Shown here one piece after another: positions 35,203-42,230 of a DNA stretch of 64,000 nt. This DNA comes from Streptomyces sp. NBC_01283 (GTDB lineage Bacteria; Actinomycetota; Actinomycetes; Streptomycetales; Streptomycetaceae). The translations under genes were made by a program, and so were the position numbers. The stretch's first letter is position 1. Every line of letters begins with the position of its first letter. The notes under the pieces were generated by a model. That model had not been told where the DNA came from, ran no database searches, and saw nothing but the letters and a program-made list of their open reading frames with translations. Where the stretch lies: positions 1,798,001 through 1,862,000 of the forward strand of contig NZ_CP108430.1 of assembly GCF_041435335.1 (NCBI RefSeq), read 5' to 3'.

Positions 35203-35241
35203 ACGCCGCCCCGTCGCGCGCTGGTCGCGGCGGGGCGGCGT
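35203..35241. terminator. Bidirectional terminator between glucanase and chaplin genes
   Basis: ACGCCGCCCCG (35203-35213) and its complement (35231-35241) form a perfect 11-bp stem with a further CGCG/CGCG pairing inside the 17-base loop. Confidence 0.8.
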
Positions 35242-35254
35242 GCCGTCCGGAGAC

Positions 35255-35497
35255 TTACTGGCAGTTGTTGTTCGAGGCCGGGTTGAGGAGCCCGACGACG
35301 TTGATGGAGTCGCCGCAAGCGTTGACGGGGATGTCGACGGGGACCTGCAGGAGGTTGCCGCTGAGGACGCCCGGCGAGTTCTGAGCCGTGCCCTCGGCGT
35401 AGGCGCCGGGGTCGGGGTCGGCGACGGCGGAGCCGGCTCCGCCGATGACGGTGACCGCGGCGAAGGCCGCTGCTGCCAGGATCGCGCGCTTGCGCAT
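35255..35497 (-). CDS. Short chaplin (hydrophobic aerial-hyphae surface protein)
   Basis: 80 residues from the ATG at 35497, with CGGAGG eight bases upstream. A Sec signal peptide (MRKRAILAAAAFAAVTVIGG, cleavage near AVADP) precedes one chaplin domain: NSPGVLSGNLLQVPVDIPVN, ACGDSINVVGLLNPASNNNC. It carries the two cysteines that form the conserved disulfide of the short chaplins (ChpD-H). Chaplins assemble into amyloid films that lower water surface tension and coat aerial hyphae and spores. It is monocistronic. The mature N-terminus is longer than in ChpE-type proteins by a dozen polar residues (DPDPGAYAEGTAQ), a small oddity. Confidence 0.92.
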   Translation of the reverse strand: MRKRAILAAAAFAAVTVIGGAGSAVADPDPGAYAEGTAQNSPGVLSGNLLQVPVDIPVNACGDSINVVGLLNPASNNNCQ

Positions 35498-35662
35498 GGT
35501 GTTACCTCCGTTGAAGGGAACTGCTGCAGCGAGCCTCACCCAGCGGCGGTGCGACAAAAACACCGGTGGACCGTGCGGGGGAACGAGGGCACCCGTTCGT
35601 GGGACGGGGCGCCTGAACGGGGGAGGCTCTGGGCCCCGGAGGCGGCGGTAGGGCTTCGCCCA

Positions 35663-35713
35663 CCTACGCCGACCGCCCCCCTACGTCGACCGACCCCTTA
35701 CGCCGACCCTCTC
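35663..35713. repeat. Three 17-bp tandem repeats across the 3' end of the lacI-family gene
   Basis: Units CCTACGCCGACCGCCCC (35663-35679), CCTACGTCGACCGACCC (35680-35696) and CTTACGCCGACCCTCTC (35697-35713) are adjacent. The third contains the last codons and stop of the LacI-family gene, so the repeat has grown outward from that gene's end. Confidence 0.6.
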
Positions 35714-36717
35714 CGCACCAGCTCCGTCGGCAGGACCACGCTCTCCGTCGGCAGCTCGCCCCGCGCCAGCAGCATCCGGGCCATCAGGCGGCCCATCTCC
35801 TCGATGTCCTGGCGCACCGTGGTCAGCGGTGGGTCCACCTGTTCGGCCACCGCCAGCATGTCGTCGAAGCCCACCACCGCCACGTCCTCCGGCACCCGCC
35901 TGCCCCGCTCCCGGAGCACCCGGAGCGCGCCCGACGCCGTCAGGTCGTTGGCGGCAAAGACCCCGTCCAGGTCGGGGACGCGGTCCAGGAGCTCGCGCAT
36001 CGCACGCTCGCCGCCCGCCGGGGTGAAGTCCCCGTGCGCGACGAACCTCTCTCCCGCCTCCGGCAGGACGTCGCGGAACCCGTCGAGGCGGTCCACCGCC
36101 GACGTCTGGTCCAGCGCGCCGGTGATGTGCGCGACGCGGGTGCGGCCCAGCGAGAGCAGGTGGCGGACGGCGTCCCTCGCCCCACCGCGGTTGTCGCAGT
36201 CGACGTACGGAGACGTCACCGTGCCGTCCGGCCACCCCGGACGGCCGCCGAACACCGTCGGCACCCCCGCGCCCTGGATGATGCCGGGCAGCGGATCGTC
36301 CAGGTGCAGGGAGAAGACGAGGGCGCCGTCCACATGGCCACCCGCCAGATAGCGGCCGACCCGCTCGTGATCGTCCCGCCCCTCCGTGAGCAGCAGCACG
36401 AGCTGGACGTCGCGCGACGTCAGCTCCTGGCTGATGCCGCGCAGTTGCAGGGCGAAGAACGGGTCGGCGAACACCCGTGTCTCCGGTTCGGCGATCACCA
36501 CGGCGACCGCGTCGTGGCGGCGGGTCACCAGACTGCGGGCGGCGCGGTTCGGCACGTAACCGAGTTCGTCGACCGCACGCCTGACCTTCTCGGCGAGCAC
36601 CTCGCGTACCCCCGTGTCGCCGTTGACGACACGGGACACCGTGGCCCGGGAGACTCCGGCTCGGGCGGCCACGGCCTCCAGTGTGGGGCGCGGGGCGGCG
36701 CTCGGCGGCTCGGTCAC
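35698..36717 (-). CDS. LacI family transcriptional regulator
   Basis: 339 residues from a GTG at 36717 with GAGGAG upstream. The N-terminal DNA-binding domain is unmistakable: TLEAVAARAGVSRATVSRVV (residues about 12-31), then NGDTGVREV and LGYVPNRAARSLVTRR hinge helix. The rest is a periplasmic-binding-protein-like sensor domain with DGALVFSLHLDDPL, DGVFAANDLTASGALRVLRE and VAVVGFDDMLAVAEQVDPPLTT. Ligand unknown, most likely a sugar. Candidate targets are the GMC oxidoreductase gene downstream of its own promoter region and the palindrome at 33787-33802. It points the same way as the GMC gene but is separated by 84 bases. Confidence 0.9.
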   Translation of the reverse strand: MTEPPSAAPRPTLEAVAARAGVSRATVSRVVNGDTGVREVLAEKVRRAVDELGYVPNRAARSLVTRRHDAVAVVIAEPETRVFADPFFALQLRGISQELTSRDVQLVLLLTEGRDDHERVGRYLAGGHVDGALVFSLHLDDPLPGIIQGAGVPTVFGGRPGWPDGTVTSPYVDCDNRGGARDAVRHLLSLGRTRVAHITGALDQTSAVDRLDGFRDVLPEAGERFVAHGDFTPAGGERAMRELLDRVPDLDGVFAANDLTASGALRVLRERGRRVPEDVAVVGFDDMLAVAEQVDPPLTTVRQDIEEMGRLMARMLLARGELPTESVVLPTELVRRGSA

Positions 36718-36801
36718 GTGGGGCTCCTCGGGGGGCGGCTGGCTGGTGCGCCGGTCAGGATACGACCGGAGGTCAGGGCGGTGAGCTGCCCCCTGCCCGC
36801 G

Positions 36802-38397
36802 TCACCTCCGCGCGTCCGCCCTGATCAGCTCGGCCGCCTTCTCCGCGAGCGCCACCGTGGGGGCGTGTGTGTGACCGCGCGTGATCCGCGGCATGACCGA
36901 GGCGTCCACGACCCGCAGCGCCGTCACTCCCCGCACCCGCAGCGCCGGGTCCGTGACGGAGGCGTCGTCGCTGCCCATGCGGCAAGTGCCGACCGGGTGG
37001 TACAGCGTCTCGGATGCCGCCCGGATCGTCCGGGCGAGGGTCGCGTCGTCGACCGTGCCCGGATGCGGCGCGAGCGGCCCCGACGTGTACGGGGCGAGGG
37101 CGCGCCCCGCGAGTATTTCCTCCGCGCGGCGCACCCCGGCGACGAGCGTGCGGATGTCGGCTTCTGCCGTCAGATAGCCGGGGTCGATGAAGGGTGGGGT
37201 GCCGACTCCCGGGCCCCTCGCCGTGATCCGGCCCTCACTCTCCGGCTGGAGCAGCACCACGCCGATCGTGATGCCGTGTTCGACGGGCGGGGTCAGGCCG
37301 TGGTTGACGAAGGGGGCGGGAGCGTAGACCAACTCGATGTCGGGGGCCTGGAGTTCGGGCCTCGTCTTGATGAAGGCGACGGCCTCGCCGACGTTCGACG
37401 TGAGCGGGCCGCGGCCACGCAGCAGGAAGCGGCCGACGTTGGCGAGGGAGTCCGCGCCGGTCAGCGTGACGGGCTCCGGGCAGCGCATGGTGATCGCGTA
37501 GGCGAGGTGGTCCTGGAGGTTGCGGCCCACGCCCCGGGACTCGATGCGCGGTTCGATGCCCACCTTCGCGAGGTCGTCCGGGTCGCCGACGCCGGAGGCC
37601 TGGAGGAGCTGCGGGGAACCGATGGTGCCCGCGCTGAGGATCACCTCGCGGCGGGCGATCAGCTTCCCGGGGACACCGTCGGCGATGACCCCCGCCACGC
37701 GTGTGCCGTCCAACTCCAGCCTGCGGACGCGCGCTTCGGTCAGGACGTGCAGGTTGCGGCGCCGCCGTGCCGGTTTCAGATAGCCGTCGGCCGCGCTCCA
37801 CCGGCGCCCGCGGCGCTGGTTGACCGGGGTGAGCGCGAAGCCGCTGTGGTCGGGCCCGTTCAGTTCCGTCAGCTCGCGCAGGCCCGCCTCGCGGCAGGCG
37901 TCCAGGAACGCGCCGGTGGTCGGGTTGACGGCGCGGGGAGGCGAGATCCAGAGCGGCCCTTCACTTCCGAACGATCCGCCGGACCCGCTGCCGGACTCGC
38001 CCGTCCACCGCTCCGCACGCCGGAAGTACGGTTCGAACGCGTCGTAGGACCACTCGGGTCCCGCGGCCTCGCCCCAGGCGTCGTAGTCGTCCCGGTGGCC
38101 CCGCACCCACATCATGGCGTTCATCGAGGAACTGCCGCCCAGCGTGTGGCCGCGCGGCCAGTACAGTTCACGGCCGTCGAGCGCGGACTGCTTCGCGGTG
38201 GAGTAGTCCCAGTCGTAGGGCGTCTTGAACAGCTTCGGGAAGGCCGCCGGGATGCGGATCTCAGGCTTCCGGTCGCGTGGCCCCGACTCGACGAGCGCCA
38301 CCCGCACCGCGGGGTCCTCGGAGAGCCGCGCGGCGAGGACACATCCCGCTGAACCGGCACCGACGATGACGTAGTCGTACACGCTGTCCTTGCTCAA
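36802..38397 (-). CDS. GMC-family FAD oxidoreductase (choline dehydrogenase-like)
   Basis: 531 residues. The start is a TTG at 38397 with GGGAG five bases upstream. The protein then opens SKDSVYDYVIVGAGSAGCVL, the FAD-binding GxGxxG. The GMC signature 1 appears as LGGSSSMNAMMWVRGH (about 85-100), signature 2 as ILSAGTIGSPQLLQ (about 250), and the active-site histidine in YHPVGTCRMG (about 470) with a second in TRGHTHAPT. It oxidises an alcohol to the aldehyde with FAD; choline or an aryl/sugar alcohol are possible. No betaine-aldehyde dehydrogenase gene is next door, so betaine synthesis is not supported by context. The frame extends to 38484, but without family similarity. Confidence 0.88.
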   Translation of the reverse strand: MSKDSVYDYVIVGAGSAGCVLAARLSEDPAVRVALVESGPRDRKPEIRIPAAFPKLFKTPYDWDYSTAKQSALDGRELYWPRGHTLGGSSSMNAMMWVRGHRDDYDAWGEAAGPEWSYDAFEPYFRRAERWTGESGSGSGGSFGSEGPLWISPPRAVNPTTGAFLDACREAGLRELTELNGPDHSGFALTPVNQRRGRRWSAADGYLKPARRRRNLHVLTEARVRRLELDGTRVAGVIADGVPGKLIARREVILSAGTIGSPQLLQASGVGDPDDLAKVGIEPRIESRGVGRNLQDHLAYAITMRCPEPVTLTGADSLANVGRFLLRGRGPLTSNVGEAVAFIKTRPELQAPDIELVYAPAPFVNHGLTPPVEHGITIGVVLLQPESEGRITARGPGVGTPPFIDPGYLTAEADIRTLVAGVRRAEEILAGRALAPYTSGPLAPHPGTVDDATLARTIRAASETLYHPVGTCRMGSDDASVTDPALRVRGVTALRVVDASVMPRITRGHTHAPTVALAEKAAELIRADARR

Positions 38398-38876
38398 CTC
38401 GGCTCCCTTGAATGGCAGTTCACGGAGGGATGCGCACGGGGACGTACCGGTGCGGCGCATGGATGAGGCGTACAAGGAGTACACCCAACGTGGACCTCTG
38501 GGTAAAGGGATGGCGCGAGGATCGGCCTGTCCTACACGATCTCCACATGACGACCAGAAAGGGCGACACCAACGGTGAGCCCCTGTAGGCGTACGAGGCG
38601 GCGGAGGGCGCGAGCGAGATCAGCTCGCCGTTGGCACCAAGCCGATCACGGGTCGTCCCTCAGCGCCGCTTCAAGGCATGAGGGCACGTCGGGTCCGGGA
38701 CGCGATCTCGTGCCGAATGCCAGATTCGGCCGCGTACGCGTCAGGCGGGCAGGCGGGCAGGCGGGCAGGCGGGCAGGCGATCTCTTCACATTTCCCACGC
38801 CAGCCGCACGGCTCAAGGTGGCATCGTTGATCGACTGATGGGCCGGACACGCCGCGTCCGCATTGGGGGGACTTTC
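38398..38876. other. 479-bp intergenic region without recognised gene
   Basis: It holds the promoter side of the GMC gene, a 13-codon ORF from an ATG at 38547 (MTTRKGDTNGEPL, weak AGAAAGG context), a run of stop-interrupted coding-like sequence (38589-38700) and an 8-bp tandem repeat. I recognise no family; it may be a decayed gene. Confidence 0.4.
38743..38779. repeat. 8-bp tandem repeat AGGCGGGC
   Basis: Four perfect copies (38743-38774) and a partial fifth (AGGCG) lie about 100 bases before the small lipoprotein gene. Copy number could vary by slippage. Confidence 0.8.
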
Positions 38877-39182
38877 ATGCGTACTCGTACAGCTGCAGCT
38901 TCGGCCGTTCTGATCCTGTGCACCGTGATGGGCTCGGCGGCCTGCTCGTCATCCTCGGACGGCAACCCGTCCTCGGGCACCTCGGCCCCGGACGAACAGG
39001 GGAAGAGTCAGCGCCAGGCGAACAGAGTCGCCTCCGATGCCGATCCCTCGGCCTGCGCGACTTCCGGCGAGAAGATCCCGGAAGACTGCGCCGTCGACAT
39101 GGATGTAGCCGAGATGGACGAGGCAACCCCTGCCACGGAGCCGCCTGCGACGAATGCGACGTGGGCACCCTCGACGAAGTGA
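38877..39182 (+). CDS. Small putative lipoprotein
   Basis: 101 residues from the ATG at 38877, preceded by GGGGGG. The signal peptide MRTRTAAASAVLILCTVMGS ends in the lipobox MGSAAC, followed by a serine-rich linker. The mature part is short, acidic and low-complexity (MDVAEMDEATPATEPPATN) with two cysteines (SACATS and EDCAVD). I do not recognise a family. It could be a surface-exposed acidic lipoprotein; the Ala/Thr/Pro tail suggests an extended, disordered end. The codon bias is Streptomyces-like, supporting a real gene. It is followed by 110 bases before the HEAT-protein start. Confidence 0.65.
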   Translation: MRTRTAAASAVLILCTVMGSAACSSSSDGNPSSGTSAPDEQGKSQRQANRVASDADPSACATSGEKIPEDCAVDMDVAEMDEATPATEPPATNATWAPSTK

Positions 39183-39292
39183 CTGCACCGATGACGGGCC
39201 CTGGCTCGGCGGGGGAACGTCGCAGTCGGCAGCGCAGCGCGCTCGGGAGCAGCGCGCTCGGTGTGTGACGGGGAGAACTTAGGCTGTCCCGC

Positions 39293-40927
39293 ATGTTCAA
39301 GGAGCGGAAAGCGCGCAAGCAGGCGGAACTGCACGAGAGGCTGGCCGCCGGGCTGCGGGATCCGGACGTGGAGGTCCGGCGGAAGGCGGCGGACACCGCG
39401 GCGGTGAGCGCCGATCCGCGGTGGGCCCTGCGTGAGCTGGCTCAGGCGGTCGAGCGCGAGCCGTGGGCCGAGGAGTTCCAGGAGACGGTGGTGGACGGCT
39501 TCGCCGCCGCGCTGCGCCGCGAGGCTCCGGTCCGCGAACGTACGGAACGGATCTTCGCTGCGCATCTCGACGACCCCGAAGGCTTCATACGGGCCTGGAC
39601 GGGGCTGACGGCGGAGCTCGGCGGTGCCCCTGCCCTGCGAGAGGTCCCCGGCGACCTGCGCGACGACATGCGGGCCCGCCTCACCACCCTGCGGGACAGG
39701 GGCTGGACGGCAGAGGGCCTCGGCGGCCTCGGCCGGCCGGACGCCTTCGCACGCGAGCTGGCGTTCGACCTCGCGATCCTGCTGGCGTCCCTCGTGCTGC
39801 GCCGGAACACGCCGCTGCCCGCGGAGGAGGCGGACCGGGTCCGCGGCGAGGCGCGGGCCACCCTGGAGAAGGCGCTGCCCCACGCTCCGGGGAGCGCCGA
39901 ACGGGCGGCACTCCTGGGCCCGTTCCCGCGGAACCCGGAGGTGGGGTCGTGGACCGACCGCGCGCGTGCGGGCCTGCGCGCCGACGAGGCACTGGCGCTC
40001 TGCGCGAGCGGGGAGCCGGAGTCGGTGACGCTCGGCGCGGAAGCCCTGGCCAAGCTGCTCTTCGGCGAGGTGGTCCGGCGTGACCAGGTCCTTGAGACAC
40101 TCGACCACCTCCTCGCTTCCCCGAAGGCCGCGCAGGGATCCTCACCGGATGCCGCGCCGGATGCCGCGCCGAACGCCGCACAGGACGCCCCACCGAACTC
40201 CGGCCGGGACGACGCCGGACCGACCGCATCGCCCGGCCCGGACCCCTTCCTCCTGAGCCGGATCCTGGACTGCTACAGCAACCTGCACGCGATGCTGCCT
40301 CTGGACGCCCCGCCCCTGGACCTCTTCCTGGACGGTCTTCGCCACCCCGACCCCCGCGTCCGCGCCTCCGCCGCCGAAGGCCTCGACCCGATCGCGGTGG
40401 GCTCCCCCACGGAGGGCCGGGCGGTGGAGGGCCTCGTCGGCCTCCTGGAGCACGACCCGGAGGTCTCGGTCCGCCGTCACGCCGCGACCGCTCTGCGGTG
40501 GCTGGAGTACGGCGAGGACCGTCACGCGCGCGTCGGCGCCGCTGCCCTGGAGCGCCAGGCGGACGCCGCCGACCCGGAGATCCGCGCACACAGCATCGCC
40601 GACGCCCTGCGGCGCGGCGCCCCGGACGCGTACGACCGCTTCCTTGCCGAGCTCGAATCGCCGGACGTCCATGGCCAGTTGCTGGCCGGGCTGATGAACG
40701 CGCCCACGGGCTCCGGTTTCGCCCTGCCCTCGCGCTCCGTGCGCAAGACGCTCATCGAACGTCTCGAAGCCCTGCGCGAGGCCGGATGGGCCGACCGGGA
40801 CGCGCCCGGCGCCGCGGGCCCGGCGAGCCCGAGCCCCGACTCGGCCCGCCCGAACGTGGAGGTACTGACCGCCGCCGACCGGGCCGAGCTGCTCTCCGGC
40901 CTCATCGAGGCCCTGCGCGACCTCTAG
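39293..40927 (+). CDS. HEAT-repeat protein
   Basis: 544 residues, cytoplasmic. The N-terminal half (DPDVEVRRKAADTAAVSADP, repeated amphipathic helices) and the C-terminal half (HPDPRVRASAAEGLDPIAVG, DPEVSVRRHAATALRWLEYG, DPEIRAHSIADALRRGAPD) are clear HEAT units. They are separated by a low-complexity Ala/Pro/Asp/Asn insert near 280-310 (PDAAPDAAPNAAQDAPPN) that looks like a recent codon expansion. There is no catalytic motif. No Shine-Dalgarno is present; TTAGGCT seven bases before the ATG implies a leaderless mRNA. Its stop lies inside a bidirectional terminator shared with the laccase gene. Function unknown. Confidence 0.82.
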   Translation: MFKERKARKQAELHERLAAGLRDPDVEVRRKAADTAAVSADPRWALRELAQAVEREPWAEEFQETVVDGFAAALRREAPVRERTERIFAAHLDDPEGFIRAWTGLTAELGGAPALREVPGDLRDDMRARLTTLRDRGWTAEGLGGLGRPDAFARELAFDLAILLASLVLRRNTPLPAEEADRVRGEARATLEKALPHAPGSAERAALLGPFPRNPEVGSWTDRARAGLRADEALALCASGEPESVTLGAEALAKLLFGEVVRRDQVLETLDHLLASPKAAQGSSPDAAPDAAPNAAQDAPPNSGRDDAGPTASPGPDPFLLSRILDCYSNLHAMLPLDAPPLDLFLDGLRHPDPRVRASAAEGLDPIAVGSPTEGRAVEGLVGLLEHDPEVSVRRHAATALRWLEYGEDRHARVGAAALERQADAADPEIRAHSIADALRRGAPDAYDRFLAELESPDVHGQLLAGLMNAPTGSGFALPSRSVRKTLIERLEALREAGWADRDAPGAAGPASPSPDSARPNVEVLTAADRAELLSGLIEALRDL

Positions 40928-40963
40928 GGCCCTTCTGGCGGAGATCCGTTGGACGGGCCCTAG
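40924..40963. terminator. Bidirectional terminator spanning two stop codons
   Basis: CTAGGGCCC (40924-40932) and GGGCCCTAG (40955-40963) pair perfectly. The stop TAG of the HEAT gene and the TAG of the convergent laccase gene are both part of the stem. Confidence 0.7.
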
Positions 40964-42030
40964 CCGTGGTCGTGGTGGCCCGCCCCGGACGCCCCGGACG
41001 CCCCGGAGTCCACCGACTTCTCCGCGTCTCCCGAGGACTTCTTCGCGTCTCCGGAGGGTTCCTTCATCGCCCCGGCCGCGTGATGCGGCTCGTAGTCCGG
41101 GATCGTCCCGTCGGCCTTCTTCACCAGGAAGAGCCCGGCCATCCCCATGTCGGAGTGGCTCTGCACATGGCAGTGGTACATCCAGGCGCCCGCCCCCACC
41201 CCCTCCCCCGCGATGACCTGGAAGCCGAAGGAGTCCCCCGGCCCGGTGATCTTGTCGTCGAGGATCTGGCTCGGGTCGTCGGGGCCGGTCAGCAGGCCCG
41301 TGCGGTTGTCCGCCCAGCGGTGACCGTGGACGTGGAACGTGTGGTAGTACTCGCCGTGCGTGATCGAGACGAACTCGACCCGATCGCCCACCGTGGCCTC
41401 GAAGTCGGGGGCGTCGTGGCCCGCCTTGTTGTTGATCGTCATGTCGTTGAAGACGACCGTGAAGGTCTTGTCCGGCAGCAGGTCGCCCTTCCGGCGCACG
41501 ATCAGCGCACCGTAGAGGCCCTTGCGCACGCCGCCCGTCCCATGGTCGGTGCCGACGACATGGTCGTGGTAGTGCCAGTAGCCCGCGGTCCCGGGGCGCC
41601 AGGTGCCGTCCTTGCGGCGGCCCGGCGCGTGGGTGCGCCAGGTGTAGGTCCGCTTGCCGCCCGGCTCGACGTGGCTCTTGGTGTGTCTGGTGCCGTCGCT
41701 GGATATCTCGTAGTCCATGCCGTGGACGTGCAGGCTGGCGTCGACGTCCATCGTGTTCTCGAACTCGATGTGCAGGGTGTCGCCCTCGTTCAGCTCGATG
41801 AGCGGGCCGGGGATGGACGCCTTGCCCTTCTCCAGGCCGTAGCCCATCTGCCCGTCCGCCAGCTTCTCGGCGTACATCTTGATGCGGCGCACCTCGCCGC
41901 CCGCGGGGGCGGTCTTCGGCCCTTCGGCCGTGCTCGCCTCGGGCGCGGCGGCCAGCGACAACGATGTCACCCCGGCCGTCGCGGCCACCCCGCCCACGAA
42001 CATCCGCCGGTTGAAGCTGCGTCGGTCCAT
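40960..42030 (-). CDS. Two-domain small laccase (multicopper oxidase, Tat-exported)
   Basis: 356 residues from the ATG at 42030 (GGGGAG upstream). The Tat signal is [16 protein letters not shown]. The length fits the small laccases of Streptomyces (SLAC/EpoA), which work as trimers rather than as three-domain monomers. Copper ligands are visible in all four motifs: [30 protein letters not shown] and [15 protein letters not shown], the last carrying the type 1 site His, Cys, His and Met. It oxidises phenols and other one-electron donors with oxygen in the cell wall space; in Streptomyces such enzymes are linked to morphogenesis under copper. The C-terminal tail is a Ser/Gly/Ala run ending GHHDHG, a possible extra copper-binding tag. 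Confidence 0.93.
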   Translation of the reverse strand: MDRRSFNRRMFVGGVAATAGVTSLSLAAAPEASTAEGPKTAPAGGEVRRIKMYAEKLADGQMGYGLEKGKASIPGPLIELNEGDTLHIEFENTMDVDASLHVHGMDYEISSDGTRHTKSHVEPGGKRTYTWRTHAPGRRKDGTWRPGTAGYWHYHDHVVGTDHGTGGVRKGLYGALIVRRKGDLLPDKTFTVVFNDMTINNKAGHDAPDFEATVGDRVEFVSITHGEYYHTFHVHGHRWADNRTGLLTGPDDPSQILDDKITGPGDSFGFQVIAGEGVGAGAWMYHCHVQSHSDMGMAGLFLVKKADGTIPDYEPHHAAGAMKEPSGDAKKSSGDAEKSVDSGASGASGAGHHDHG

Positions 42031-42230
42031 GCCGAACTCCCCACTGCGGTACGGAGACTGACGGGGCGCAGGTGGCCCCCGAGACGGCCACACGGTATCG
42101 GGGGGATCTTCGTTTATCCACACGCAGGACAAAGTTCGCGGAATTCCGGTGTTACCTATTGGCGAGTGACAAAAAGAGGTCTAGCTTCATCCGCGCCTGT
42201 TGCTGTGACCGACGAGGGGTGGGTGTACTC

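Noticed and set aside
35663..38779. CRISPR array or mobile element suggested by the short tandem repeats
   Set aside because: The repeats have no spacers, are 8-17 bp long, and lack cas, integrase or transposase genes nearby.
38575..38838. 87-residue ORF in the GMC-lipoprotein gap
   Set aside because: Arg-rich translation through a microsatellite, no ribosome-binding site, no family similarity.
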